Origin: Bacillota bacterium
Lineage (GTDB): Bacteria > Bacillota > Clostridia > Oscillospirales > Acutalibacteraceae
DNA length: 25,725 nucleotides
Reading direction: 5' to 3'
Assembly (NCBI GenBank): GCA_029007015.1
Contig: JAQXHB010000069.1
Coordinates: 1-25,725, forward strand
Shown here: one piece after another, positions 1-8,406 of the stretch
How positions within the stretch are numbered: the first letter of the stretch is position 1
How the letters are laid out: every line of letters begins with the position of its first letter
Program-made: the position numbers and the translations under genes
The notes under the pieces: generated by a model
What the model saw: only the letters and a program-made list of their open reading frames with translations
Database searches by the model: none
Told to the model about the DNA's origin: nothing

Positions 1-560
1 ATTTCCTTTAATATTTCCATAACCTGAACGCTGGTCTCGGTATCAAGCGCACCTGTCGGCTCATCGGCAAGAATAATGTCGGGGTTGTTGACGATAGCGC
101 GCGCAATGGCAACGCGCTGCATCTGGCCGCCCGACATTTCGCTCGGCTTTTTGTTAAGTTGATTGCCCAGTCCCACCTGCTCAAGTGCCTCTTTGGCGCG
201 GCGCCTGCGGTCGGCCTTGGGCACACCGGACAGGCTGAGCGCCAGTTCTACATTTTGCAGTACCGTCTGATGCGGAATCAGGTTGTAACTTTGAAAAACA
301 AAGCCGATGGAATGATTGCGGTAACTGTCCCAATCGCGGTCGCGGAAATCCTTGGTCGACTTGCCGCCGATAATCAAATCGCCGCTGGTGTACTGGTCGA
401 GTCCGCCGATAATGTTCAGCAGGGTAGTCTTTCCGCAGCCGGACGGGCCGAGGATGGAGACAAACTCGCTCTCACGGAACTGAAGGTCAACCCCCTTCAG
501 CGCGGCGACTATACCGTCACCTGCGGGATAGTCTTTTTTGATGTTTCTCAACTCGAGCAT
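1..560 (-). CDS. ABC transporter ATP-binding protein, MacB/LolD type (3' end outside window)
   Basis: This is the ATPase subunit of an ABC transporter of the MacB/LolD/BceA-like class, which hydrolyses ATP at the inner face of the membrane to drive an FtsX-type permease. I translated about 186 residues from an ATG at 560 (MLELRNIKKDY). They contain Walker A (GPSGCGKTT, about residues 38-46), a Q-loop (FVFQSYNLIP), the signature SGGQMQRVAIARA and Walker B with the catalytic Glu (IILADEPTGALD). The reading frame is open to the window edge, so about 40-50 residues and any permease gene lie beyond position 1. The start matches the usual family N-terminus, but the best purine-rich SD is about 13 nt away, so initiation may be weak or coupled. 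The gene follows the activase by 26 nt and is probably the last visible gene of that operon. Substrate is unknown; envelope stress or peptide efflux is a family-based guess. Confidence 0.93.
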   Translation of the reverse strand, partial: MLELRNIKKDYPAGDGIVAALKGVDLQFRESEFVSILGPSGCGKTTLLNIIGGLDQYTSGDLIIGGKSTKDFRDRDWDSYRNHSIGFVFQSYNLIPHQTVLQNVELALSLSGVPKADRRRRAKEALEQVGLGNQLNKKPSEMSGGQMQRVAIARAIVNNPDIILADEPTGALDTETSVQVMEILKE

Positions 561-586
561 TGAAACTATTCATCCTCTCTGATTGT

Positions 587-3500
587 TTAGGATTTTTGTG
601 CAGCCGACAGCATCAGTTTTATTCGGTTAAGCTGATTTACCTCGCTTGCGCCGGGGTCATAGTCGACAGCCGCAATGTTGGCTTGCGGATAGGCTTTTCT
701 GAGCGCCTTGATGACGCCCTTGCCGACCACATGATTAGGCAGACAGGCAAACGGCTGAATACAGACGATATTGGGAGTGCCGCTTGTCAGCAGTTCCACC
801 ATTTCACCGGCCAAGAACCAGCCTTCGCCGTATTGATTGCCGAGTGACAAAAACGGCTTTGTCATTTCGGCAATGTCATATATTGATGCCGGAGCCTCAA
901 AACGGCGGCTTTTCTTAAGCGCGTTGATGGCCGGCTTGCGCAGTGCTTCCACCATGATAATCCCCGCGGCCGACAGCACGGCAGAGGACCGCTTGGCACC
1001 GAGAAATTCTGCCTTGTACTGCGAGCCGAACACGCTGTAATTGAAGAAATCCATCATATCGGGGACAACCGCTTCGGCGCCCTCTTTCTCCAGCAAATCA
1101 ACAAGATGGTTGTTGGCCAGCGGCATATATTTGACCAGTATCTCGCCAACTACTCCCACGCGGGGTTTCCGTACCCTCTCGTCTATCGGGAAAGTGTCAA
1201 ATGCTTCAACAATACCTTTGCATACATCTTTGTAACGGTATTTGCTCTTTGGGTTTATCAGCGAATCAATGCAGATGTCCCTCCACTTTCGGTGCAGGGC
1301 ATTGGCCGAGCCGGGCTCAATTTCGTATGGGCGCACGCGGTAGAGGCATCGCATAAGCAGGTCACCGTAGACAATGGCGTGCACCGCGTCCATCAGCAGG
1401 CCGGCCGACCACGAAAAGCCCTCGTTCTTTTCCATGCCGTTTGCGTTGAGCGAAATGACTGGAATGTGAGAGAGTCCGGCCTTGTCCAGTGCGCGGCGGA
1501 TAAAGGCAACATAGTTGCTGGCGCGGCAGCATCCGCCGGTCTGGGTCATGGCGATGGCCAGTCGGTCGGTGTCGTATCTGCCCGATAGCACCGCCTCCAT
1601 TATCTGACCGACAACTGTAATTGACGGATAGCAGGCATCGTTATTGACATATTTGAGGCCGGTGTCGATGGCCGTGCGGTTGTCGTTATCCAAAATGACC
1701 ACATTGTATCCGTGCTTTTTGAAAACCGGTCCCAATATGTCAAAGTGAATGGGGCTCATCTGAGGGGCGAGTATGGTATACCCCTCCGCCTGCATTTTGG
1801 CGGTAAATTCAGCGTGACGGTAATCAACCGGCTTGGGGGTCGGTTTGATGTTTTTCTTGCGTCTCATTCTGATGGCGGCTATCAAACTGCGTATGCGGAT
1901 TCTGACCGCGCCGAGATTGTTGACTTCATCAATCTTCAGCAGTGTATACAGTTTGTTGCTCTGCTCCAGAATTTCGCCCACCTGGTCGGTGGTCACCGCG
2001 TCCAGTCCGCAGCCGAAGGAATTGAGTTGGATGAGTTCCAAGTCCTCCCTTTTGCTGATAAATTCAGCGGCCGAATAGAGGCGCGAATGGTAAACCCACT
2101 GGTCAACCACGCGCAGTGTGCGGCCGGTATCACGGCCGACCGGCAGACTGTCCTCGCTAAAGACGGTCAAACCGTACGACGAAATCAGTTCGGGTATGCC
2201 GTGGTTGATTTCGGGGTCTATGTGGTAGGGCCGGCCGGCCAGCACAATGCCGCGGTGGCCGTCTTGCTCCATCTCGGCCAACAGGCGCGCGCCCTCCTCG
2301 CGGATGTCGGCCTTTGCCTTGAGTTGTTCGCTCCACGCAAGGTGCGCCGCCCGCCTGGCCGCCGACTCGGATATACCCCACTCATCTTTGCAGAGGCGTA
2401 CAAGCCGGTCTGCGGCGATTTTTTCACTCGTAAAGGCGATAAACGGTCTGATGTATTTCACCTCGCCGTCGGCCACCGCCTCGACATTGTTTTTGAGATT
2501 TTCGGGATAGGAAACCACAATGGGGCAATTGAAGTGATTTGGCGCATTTTCGGTCTCTTGATGTTCATAGAACACGCAGGGGTGGAAAACCGTCTTTATG
2601 CCGTGATTGACCAGCCACTGCACATGGCCGTGCGCCAATTTTGCCGGATAGCACTCCGACTCTGACGGAATTGACTCCATGCCCAGCTCATAAATTTTGC
2701 GGCTCGAAAATGGGGACAGAACCGTTCTAAAGCCCAATTCCCTAAAAAATACCGCCCAGAATGGGTAGTTCTCGTACATATTCAGTACGCGCGGTATACC
2801 GATTACGCCCATCGGCGCGTCAGCCTCGGCAAGCGGCTCATAGTCAAACAGTCGCTTGCGCTTATATTCAAACATATTCGGTGCCTTTTGATGGGACGAA
2901 GCGCCGCCGAGCCCCTTTTCACAACGGTTGCCGGTCACATGGGCGCGGCCGCCGGGGAACTTGTTGACCGTCAGCATACAGTTGTTGGAGCAGCCGCCGC
3001 ACCGACGGCTGGTGGAGGTGTATGTAAGCGACACAATGTCATCAATCGGCAGCATTGAAGTGGGCTGTCCCTTGTAGTCGGAGCGGGCGATAAGCGCCGC
3101 GCCGAAGGCTCCCATCAGACCCGAAATATCGGGGCAGGTCACCTCGGCCCCTGCAATTTTTTCAAAGGCGCGCAGAACCGCCTTGTTGTAAAAGGTTCCG
3201 CCCTGAACGACAATGTGTGCGCCCAAATCCTTGGCACTGGCCAGTTTGATGACCTTGAACAGCGCGTTTTTGATGACCGAGTAGGCCAGTCCCGCCGAAA
3301 TATCCGAAACAGCGGCGCCCTCTTTTTGTGCCTGCTTGACATTGGAGTTCATGAACACTGTACAGCGCGTGCCGAGGTCAACCGGATTTTTGGCAAAGAG
3401 CGCCTCGTTGGCAAATGTCTCGGCCGTGTGCCCGAGCGAATTGGCAAAATTCTCGATAAACGAGCCGCAGCCGGATGAGCAGGCCTCGTTGAGCATTATC

Positions 3501-4807
3501 GAATCGACGGCGCCGTTTTTCAGTTTGATGCACTTCATGTCCTGACCGCCGATATCGAGCACGCAGTCCACCTGACTGTCGAAAAATGATGCGGCGGTGC
3601 AGTGCGCGATGGTTTCAACCTCGCCCTCGTCCAGCGAAAAGGCCGATTTCAGCAGTTCCTCGCCGTATCCGGTGGAACACGATCTGACAATTTTCGCCCT
3701 CTCGGGTAAATTTTTTTGCAACTCGCGCATAGCGGTTTTCGCCGTTTCGATGGGGTTGCCCTGATTGTTGGCATAGTACGAGAAAAGCAGTTGTCCGTCA
3801 CTGCCGATGAGCGCCATTTTGGTGGTTGTGGAGCCGGCATCAATACCGAGGAAGCAGTCGCCCTCGTAATCGGACAAATTCTGCTTTGCGACCACCGCCT
3901 TCTCGTGGCGTGCGCAAAACATTTCATAGTCGTCCTCGCTCTCAAAGAGCGGCTCCAGACGCGGCATCTCAAATGTGACGGCTACTCCTTGCTTTAGGCG
4001 GGCGGTAAGGTCGCACACCGACACCTCATCGGCGTCCCCTGCCTCGAGAGCCGCTCCCATTGCGGCAAACAGATGGGAGTTCTCGGGGTCAACAATGTTT
4101 TCGGGCGTCAGTTTGAGTGTGCGGATAAACGCCTTTTTGAGTTCAGGCATAAAGTGGAGCGGCCCGCCCAAAAAGGCCACGCACCCGCGAATGGGCTTAC
4201 CGCAGGCGAGACCGGATATGGTCTGATTGACAACCGCCTGAAAAATCGACGCCGCAAGGTCGGATTTGGTCGCGCCCTCGTTTATCAGCGGCTGGATATC
4301 GGTCTTTGCAAATACGCCGCAGCGTGCCGCGATGGGATATATCTCTTTGTAGTTTTCAGCCTCGCGGTTAAGCCCGCCGGCGTCGGTCTGAAGCAGAGCC
4401 GCCATCTGGTCGATAAACGAGCCGGTGCCGCCGGCGCAAACGCCGTTCATGCGCTCCTCCAGCCCGCCGGTAAAATATATAATTTTTGCGTCCTCGCCGC
4501 CCAGTTCAATGGCAACATCGGTCTGCGGTGCCACCGTCTTGAGGGCGGAAGCAACGGCGACCACCTCCTGCACAAAGCCAATGCCGAGCGCTTTGCCCAG
4601 ATTGATTGAGCCGGAGCCGGTTATCCTGATTTTCAGCCGGCACTCACCGAGCGTGCTGACGGCGTCATCCATCAGTTCGGCCAGTGTGCCCTGAGTGTTG
4701 GCCTGATGGCGACGGTACTTTCCGTAAATAATTTCGTTGTTATCATCAAGTATAACCAGTTTAACGGTGGTCGATCCGATGTCAATGCCTGCGCGATATG
4801 TTTTCAT
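587..4807 (-). CDS. Two-repeat acyl-CoA dehydratase activase / 2-hydroxyacyl-CoA dehydratase-like fusion protein
   Basis: This 1406-residue cytosolic protein belongs to the large BadF/BadG/BcrA/HgdC-related activase fusions of anaerobes. In order it has ASKHA ATPase repeat 1 (GIDIGSTTVKL at residues 7-17, ELGGEDAK at 101-108), ASKHA repeat 2 (GIDAGSTTTKM at 321-331, DIGGQDMK at 418-425), a Cys-rich linker (C603, C606, C610, C629), then DUF2229-like and HgdB-like regions with further Cys motifs (SECYPAK, NDACYPS, GGCCRAS). In HgdC two Cys per subunit bridge one [4Fe-4S] cluster in a dimer. Here each repeat keeps both (C124/C163 and C443/C482), so the two repeats may form an internal pseudo-dimer. 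An in-frame GTG exists at 4825 but lies inside the SD (GGGAGG), so I chose the ATG at 4807. It follows cdsA by 32 nt. The family drives difficult low-potential reductions; the actual substrate is unknown, and a lipid role is only suggested by context. Confidence 0.93.
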   Translation of the reverse strand: MKTYRAGIDIGSTTVKLVILDDNNEIIYGKYRRHQANTQGTLAELMDDAVSTLGECRLKIRITGSGSINLGKALGIGFVQEVVAVASALKTVAPQTDVAIELGGEDAKIIYFTGGLEERMNGVCAGGTGSFIDQMAALLQTDAGGLNREAENYKEIYPIAARCGVFAKTDIQPLINEGATKSDLAASIFQAVVNQTISGLACGKPIRGCVAFLGGPLHFMPELKKAFIRTLKLTPENIVDPENSHLFAAMGAALEAGDADEVSVCDLTARLKQGVAVTFEMPRLEPLFESEDDYEMFCARHEKAVVAKQNLSDYEGDCFLGIDAGSTTTKMALIGSDGQLLFSYYANNQGNPIETAKTAMRELQKNLPERAKIVRSCSTGYGEELLKSAFSLDEGEVETIAHCTAASFFDSQVDCVLDIGGQDMKCIKLKNGAVDSIMLNEACSSGCGSFIENFANSLGHTAETFANEALFAKNPVDLGTRCTVFMNSNVKQAQKEGAAVSDISAGLAYSVIKNALFKVIKLASAKDLGAHIVVQGGTFYNKAVLRAFEKIAGAEVTCPDISGLMGAFGAALIARSDYKGQPTSMLPIDDIVSLTYTSTSRRCGGCSNNCMLTVNKFPGGRAHVTGNRCEKGLGGASSHQKAPNMFEYKRKRLFDYEPLAEADAPMGVIGIPRVLNMYENYPFWAVFFRELGFRTVLSPFSSRKIYELGMESIPSESECYPAKLAHGHVQWLVNHGIKTVFHPCVFYEHQETENAPNHFNCPIVVSYPENLKNNVEAVADGEVKYIRPFIAFTSEKIAADRLVRLCKDEWGISESAARRAAHLAWSEQLKAKADIREEGARLLAEMEQDGHRGIVLAGRPYHIDPEINHGIPELISSYGLTVFSEDSLPVGRDTGRTLRVVDQWVYHSRLYSAAEFISKREDLELIQLNSFGCGLDAVTTDQVGEILEQSNKLYTLLKIDEVNNLGAVRIRIRSLIAAIRMRRKKNIKPTPKPVDYRHAEFTAKMQAEGYTILAPQMSPIHFDILGPVFKKHGYNVVILDNDNRTAIDTGLKYVNNDACYPSITVVGQIMEAVLSGRYDTDRLAIAMTQTGGCCRASNYVAFIRRALDKAGLSHIPVISLNANGMEKNEGFSWSAGLLMDAVHAIVYGDLLMRCLYRVRPYEIEPGSANALHRKWRDICIDSLINPKSKYRYKDVCKGIVEAFDTFPIDERVRKPRVGVVGEILVKYMPLANNHLVDLLEKEGAEAVVPDMMDFFNYSVFGSQYKAEFLGAKRSSAVLSAAGIIMVEALRKPAINALKKSRRFEAPASIYDIAEMTKPFLSLGNQYGEGWFLAGEMVELLTSGTPNIVCIQPFACLPNHVVGKGVIKALRKAYPQANIAAVDYDPGASEVNQLNRIKLMLSAAQKS

Positions 4808-4839
4808 ATTCCCTTGTCCTCCCACTGCGGTGTATAAAT

Positions 4840-5652
4840 CTAACTGAATATCGGCCCTGTCACACTGCAGAACAGATAGGTAAACGGCAAAACAAACATC
4901 AGGCTGTCAAATCGGTCCAGTACGCCGCCGTGACCGGGGAACAGCCTGCCGTAATCCTTGATGCCGGCAATTCGCTTGACAGCCGACATCGACAAATCGC
5001 CCAACTGCCCAATTACAGAGGCGATGGCCAGATAGACCGCCAGCCGCCCGTAATTGACCGAAACGACGCCCGCTTTGTCCAGCGCAAATCCCACTGCGAG
5101 AAATACCGCGACCGAGCAAACCACTCCGCCGATACTGCCTTCAACCGTCTTGTTGGGGCTGATGACCGGCGCCAGTTTGTGCCTGCCGCACCCCTTGCCG
5201 ACAAAGTAGGCGGCGATATCGTCTACATTGCAGATGACGACTGCCAGCGTCAGGGTGAAAAATCCGAACTTTTCACTGCGAATTGCCGTCATCGTTTTGT
5301 AAAAGCAAATGATAAACAGTGCAATCAGCGCCGACAGCGCCGGATGAATCGAATGTATCTGTTTGTTTTTCGCCATCAGGCAGGTGAAAAGCACAACGGC
5401 GGCCGCAAACAAAACAGCCGTAATATATTCATAATACGGTACGGCGATGTACGGCAGTACCGCCGCCGCAACGCAACTGACAGCGAACAGCGCCCGATTG
5501 TCCTTCGCGCCGGTGGCACGGTATATCTCGAAAACGGCCGCGACGCACAGTAAAGCAACAACCGTGTTCAAAAACCACTCAAAGCCCGACAGCATCAGCA
5601 CAGTGCATATTGCTACGAACAGTCCCACGCCGGTAATAATCCTTGTTTTCAT
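4840..5652 (-). CDS. cdsA: Phosphatidate cytidylyltransferase (CDP-diacylglycerol synthase)
   Basis: CdsA makes CDP-diacylglycerol from phosphatidic acid and CTP in the cytoplasmic membrane, the branch point to all phospholipid head groups. The 270-residue length is normal. The protein is almost entirely hydrophobic segments. The C-terminal CDP-DAG synthase signature is complete at residues 223-247: S-A-V-K-R, then K-D-Y-G-R, then PGHGGVLDR. SPNKTVEG at 165-172 is also typical. The position that usually reads W-x-T-D before AYFVGK is N-V-D-D-I here, a mild departure. It starts 6 nt after the stop of the VTT-domain gene and precedes the activase, so it is inside a tight operon. Its product is the substrate of PgsA, encoded by the next unit upstream, and both units carry the same promoter box. 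Confidence 0.96.
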   Translation of the reverse strand: MKTRIITGVGLFVAICTVLMLSGFEWFLNTVVALLCVAAVFEIYRATGAKDNRALFAVSCVAAAVLPYIAVPYYEYITAVLFAAAVVLFTCLMAKNKQIHSIHPALSALIALFIICFYKTMTAIRSEKFGFFTLTLAVVICNVDDIAAYFVGKGCGRHKLAPVISPNKTVEGSIGGVVCSVAVFLAVGFALDKAGVVSVNYGRLAVYLAIASVIGQLGDLSMSAVKRIAGIKDYGRLFPGHGGVLDRFDSLMFVLPFTYLFCSVTGPIFS

Positions 5653-5658
5653 ATCATT

Positions 5659-6357
5659 TCACCGTCTCTTTCGGTTTTTCTCTTTTTTTCGCATGAGCAT
5701 GTAAAAAACGCCCGACAAAATCATTATAACTATCTGCAATCCGGCCGAAATTATAAACGCGGGAGAAGTTACATCGTGCGCGCTCATTCCCATAACGGTA
5801 AAGGTGACTATCATCGGTAAAAAGCCGAGCACGGTACTAAAAACATATTTGCCGTATGAGATGCCGACGGCGCCGAAGTAGGCGCTGACAATATCGCTGG
5901 GCAAAATACCGGTAAGGCGTACTATAAACGACATAAAGAAACTGTTTTTGCCCTGCGCCTCTTTGAGCATAGTCAGTTTTGGGTGCTTCTCCACCAGTTT
6001 CTCAACATATTTAGCGCCCGCTCTTTTTCCGATTATATACGGAACAGAGGTCATCACAACCGTGCCGAGTATGTTCACACATATGGCAATCGGCGCAGAA
6101 AAAACCATGCCGCATGCCGCATAAAGAATACCGCAGTAAATAAAAACGCATAAACTTTTTGCGGCGAATATGAGCATCATAAACATTACCGCGGCCACCT
6201 GATTTTGCGGTGTGAACTGGATGATTTTCTCGGCGGTAATTTGCTTGCGGTAAATAAAGCAGACGGCCAATAAAACACATACAAGCACCGTAAAAATAAC
6301 GGCCGCTGCCACTTTTAAAGTTTTTCTGATGTAACCGCCGGTCTTACTTTCAATCAC
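5659..6357 (-). CDS. TVP38/TMEM64 (VTT domain, DedA-like) membrane protein
   Basis: A 232-residue integral membrane protein of the TVP38/TMEM64 (VTT, formerly SNARE-associated) family; related DedA proteins are linked to lipid flipping or carrier recycling. TM segments are seen near residues 13-33, 50-70, 75-95, 150-175, 180-200 and 205-222. The family core is clear: GKRAGAKYVEKLVEKHP, then an R-L-T-G-I-L-P-S-D segment, then GISYGKYVFSTVLGFLP. A basic tail (RKKEKNRKRR) closes the protein. It is the first gene of an operon with cdsA, the activase and the ABC ATPase, and is preceded by GGAG-type SD (AAGAGGAG) and a promoter with the GTTGA box. Exact substrate unknown; lipid transport across the membrane is inferred from family and from cdsA next to it. 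Confidence 0.9.
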   Translation of the reverse strand: MIESKTGGYIRKTLKVAAAVIFTVLVCVLLAVCFIYRKQITAEKIIQFTPQNQVAAVMFMMLIFAAKSLCVFIYCGILYAACGMVFSAPIAICVNILGTVVMTSVPYIIGKRAGAKYVEKLVEKHPKLTMLKEAQGKNSFFMSFIVRLTGILPSDIVSAYFGAVGISYGKYVFSTVLGFLPMIVTFTVMGMSAHDVTSPAFIISAGLQIVIMILSGVFYMLMRKKEKNRKRR

Positions 6358-6375
6358 ATTTACTCCTCTTAACCG

Positions 6376-6406
6376 TTGTATTTATTCTTATACAGAATAA
6401 ATACAA
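6376..6406. promoter_or_regulatory. Perfect inverted repeat (13-bp arms, 5-nt loop) in the leader of the VTT-cdsA operon
   Basis: TTGTATTTATTCT (6376-6388) and its exact reverse complement (6394-6406) flank TATAC. The repeat lies between the -10 boxes and the start codon at 6357, roughly +10 to +40 of the transcript. It could be an operator for a dimeric repressor or an AU-rich leader hairpin. No U-run follows the arms, so it is not a terminator. The cognate regulator is not identified. Confidence 0.6.
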
Positions 6407-6422
6407 TCTATTTGATTATAAG

Positions 6423-6475
6423 ATTATAAATTAAAAAGTGCAACTAAATATCTATTTTATTTGAATAATTATTGA
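6423..6475 (-). promoter_or_regulatory. Promoter of VTT-cdsA operon with GTTGA-type response-regulator box
   Basis: Read on the minus strand: ATTCA (6466-6462), ATAGA (6455-6451) and GTTGC (6444-6440) lie at an 11-bp period. Exactly 11 nt follow before a perfect TATAAT (6428-6423). A fourth, inverted half-site occupies 6475-6471. The box is degenerate compared with those at pgsA and 11.0 kb but shares the 10-mer TTTAGTTGCA with the pgsA copy. A second reading is a constitutive promoter: TTGCAC (6443-6438), 17 nt, TATAAT (6420-6415). Both may be used. The remaining intergenic DNA to 6629 is AT-rich and shows no gene. Confidence 0.65.
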
Positions 6476-6629
6476 ACAAAAAAAGGATATCGGCCGTCTG
6501 CCCTCCCCTTTTTTGTGTGATTTTTATAATAATATTATGGACTCTGCCGCCATTTAATGCCGCCTGTCGGCTCGGCCGTACAAAGGTATTTTTCCTTGCT
6601 TTTGAGCTAAAAATTATTATCGGTTCCCC

Positions 6630-7217
6630 TTACTCCTGATTCTTGCCGTCCTTCTTCGCCCTTTCAATAGCGCGAACATTTCTTATGTTATACAGCACGG
6701 CCGACATCAGCATCGACACCGTACAAAGGCATATCATTATGTTAGATACAATTGCCGGTATATCGGCCCATACAAGGTGGATAACCATGACTGAATAGAG
6801 CAGCACGGTGTTTAGTTTTCCGTGCCACACGGCGCCCATTACCTCGTCGGTTTTTTTGATAGTTATCAGGCCGAACACAGCCGCGAGCACCTCTTTGACG
6901 GTCAGGATGACCAGCGCCACTATCATATTCGGAAACCGCGTCATCAGGCAAAACAGCACGGCTATCTGCGTCAGTTTATCAGCGATGGGGTCAAACACTT
7001 TGCCGAAATCGCTGACCATGCCGAACTTGCGGGCAATGATGCCGTCGACAACATCGGTCACTCCCGACGCGACAATCACAGCGGTTGCCGACAGATACTT
7101 CTTTTTGAAGCAATAGAGCCACGCAAAGACCGGTATCAGACAAATACGGATAAACGAAAGTATGTTAGGGACGGTGATTATCCGTTTTTGATATTTTCCG
7201 ACAGTCGCGTTTGTCAT
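6630..7217 (-). CDS. pgsA: CDP-diacylglycerol--glycerol-3-phosphate 3-phosphatidyltransferase
   Basis: PgsA transfers the phosphatidyl group of CDP-diacylglycerol to glycerol-3-phosphate, the committed step of phosphatidylglycerol (and cardiolipin) synthesis in the membrane. The 195 residues are of normal length. The CDP-alcohol phosphotransferase motif is complete: D55-x2-D58-G59-x2-A62-R63-x8-G72-x3-D76-x3-D80. Hydrophobic segments follow to the C-terminus, which ends in a charged tail. The N-terminal VPNILSFIRICLIPVFAW segment is typical of PgsA rather than of phosphatidylserine synthase. It has an SD-like AGGTGGGGATGA 5-8 nt before the ATG. The gene stands alone between the kinase terminator and the promoter of the VTT-cdsA operon and has its own GTTGA-box promoter. 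Confidence 0.95.
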   Translation of the reverse strand: MTNATVGKYQKRIITVPNILSFIRICLIPVFAWLYCFKKKYLSATAVIVASGVTDVVDGIIARKFGMVSDFGKVFDPIADKLTQIAVLFCLMTRFPNMIVALVILTVKEVLAAVFGLITIKKTDEVMGAVWHGKLNTVLLYSVMVIHLVWADIPAIVSNIMICLCTVSMLMSAVLYNIRNVRAIERAKKDGKNQE

Positions 7218-7250
7218 TTATCATCCCCACCTATACTGTAATTTAGAGTA

Positions 7251-7303
7251 ATTATACGGTGCAAACTGCAACTAAACTTCAATTCAACATCAACAATTGT
7301 TGA
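7251..7303 (-). promoter_or_regulatory. pgsA promoter with GTTGA direct-repeat box
   Basis: Minus-strand reading gives GTTGA (7294-7290), ATTGA (7283-7279) and GTTGC (7272-7268), each 11 bp apart, then exactly 11 nt, then a perfect TATAAT (7256-7251). There is no consensus -35; the repeats sit where it should be, as in class II activation by PhoB-like regulators. An inverted copy, TCAAC (7303-7299), adds a 12-bp perfect palindrome CAACAATTGTTG at 7291-7302. Same geometry as at 6.4, 10.97 and 11.05 kb. Confidence 0.75.
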
Positions 7304-7337
7304 AAAAATGGGATACCGACTCAAAAAAGTCGATACC
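7303..7337 (-). terminator. Rho-independent terminator of the CmpB/two-component operon
   Basis: On the minus strand, 17 nt after the kinase stop codon, a 10-bp stem (7337-7328 with 7321-7312, two G-U pairs, 6-nt loop) is followed by CCCA and six T. It separates the kinase operon from the pgsA promoter, and the T-tract touches the GTTGA box. Confidence 0.7.
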
Positions 7338-7353
7338 GCTCATTAAATCCATC

Positions 7354-8406
7354 TTATTTTGTATGCAGTATTACCGTAAAGCGGCAGCCGCCGCCCGATA
7401 TGTTTTCGACCGATATCTCGCCGCCTGACACCGACAAAATCTTCTTGACCAGTGCCAAACCGAGGCCGTTGCCCTCCTCTTTATGAGAACTGTCGGCCTG
7501 ATAAAACTTATCAAAAATATGCCTTTTTGCCTCCTCCGAGATGCCGGGGCCGCTGTCCTCAACAGTAAATGTCACCCGCCCGCTCTGCTCATTCAGTCTA
7601 ATACGGACCATCCCACATTCGGGATTGAACTTGATGGCATTGCCGATAAGGTTGTCCCACACATGATGCATCATCTGCTCATTGCCGGTATACTCGACTC
7701 TGTCCATTTCCACATCAAACTCTATCTCTTTTTTCGACCACGCAGGCTCAAGCGCGACTATCGACTGGCGTATCTGTTCATCCAGCCGATATTTGACCTG
7801 ATTGACCGGAATGGACTGATTTTCAATTTTTGAGAGCAGCAGTATACTGCCCAACAGTGTGGACAGCCGCCGGGTGTTAAAGAGTATCTTGTCCACATAT
7901 TGCCTTTGCTCGCCGCTTAAATTATCATTATCCTGTAATAGTGTGGAGTACCCCTCAATGGCGTTGATGGGCGTTTTGAACTCGTGTGAAACATTGGATA
8001 CGAAGTCGCTTTGCAGTATTTCGGTTTTGCTCAGTTCGTTGGCCATCAAATTGAAACCCGAATAGATTTCTTTAATTTCTTTTGATGACGATTTGGTCTC
8101 CAGGCGGACTGAAAAATCGCCGTCCGCGACCTGCTCCATCGCCTTCGTAAGTTTCTTTATCGGGTCAAAAAACCATTTCGACATAAATCCGGTGACCAAA
8201 ATGCCGATTAAAAGGCTGGTTCCGATTATTTCCGGCAAAACCGGCGCCTTGATATGAAAAATATTATTCAAAACTGCCGACAGTCCGTATGAAATGACAA
8301 CACATGCAAGAATTTCAGCCGAAACCATGAAAACCATTCTGACCCTCAGGCTGAATTTATTATTCCGCTGATTTCGGATTGTTTCAAATGTTTCTCTGGT
8401 TTTCAT
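7354..8406 (-). CDS. Sensor histidine kinase with minimal extracytoplasmic loop
   Basis: A 350-residue membrane histidine kinase that should autophosphorylate and pass phosphate to the response regulator encoded just before it. TM1 is about residues 24-46 and TM2 about 59-79, leaving only about 12 residues outside the cell. A HAMP-like linker spans about 78-130, HisKA has SNVSHEFKTPINAIEG with phospho-acceptor H141, and the HATPase domain has the N box (DNLIGNAIKFN), G1 (EDSGPGIS) and G2 (GNGLGLALVKK). The start codon overlaps the regulator stop as ATGA (8406-8403), so translation is coupled. With no external sensor domain, the signal is probably sensed within the membrane or through a partner, and the two CmpB-domain proteins of the same operon are candidates. 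The signal itself is unknown. Confidence 0.95.
   Translation of the reverse strand: MKTRETFETIRNQRNNKFSLRVRMVFMVSAEILACVVISYGLSAVLNNIFHIKAPVLPEIIGTSLLIGILVTGFMSKWFFDPIKKLTKAMEQVADGDFSVRLETKSSSKEIKEIYSGFNLMANELSKTEILQSDFVSNVSHEFKTPINAIEGYSTLLQDNDNLSGEQRQYVDKILFNTRRLSTLLGSILLLSKIENQSIPVNQVKYRLDEQIRQSIVALEPAWSKKEIEFDVEMDRVEYTGNEQMMHHVWDNLIGNAIKFNPECGMVRIRLNEQSGRVTFTVEDSGPGISEEAKRHIFDKFYQADSSHKEEGNGLGLALVKKILSVSGGEISVENISGGGCRFTVILHTK

Noticed and set aside
1712..2665. Long plus-strand open frame (317 codons) opposite the activase gene
   Set aside because: It is antisense to conserved HgdB/DUF2229-like coding sequence, lacks a ribosome site and has no recognisable domain.
4073..4609. Plus-strand open frame of 178 codons and similar ones across 159-4700
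   Set aside because: Shadows of the GC-rich minus-strand ABC ATPase and activase genes; composition follows the complementary codons.
4808..4825. GTG start for the activase six codons earlier
   Set aside because: The GTG lies inside the GGGAGG ribosome site, and the family begins with the M-K-x-Y-x-x-G-I-D-I-G segment at 4807.
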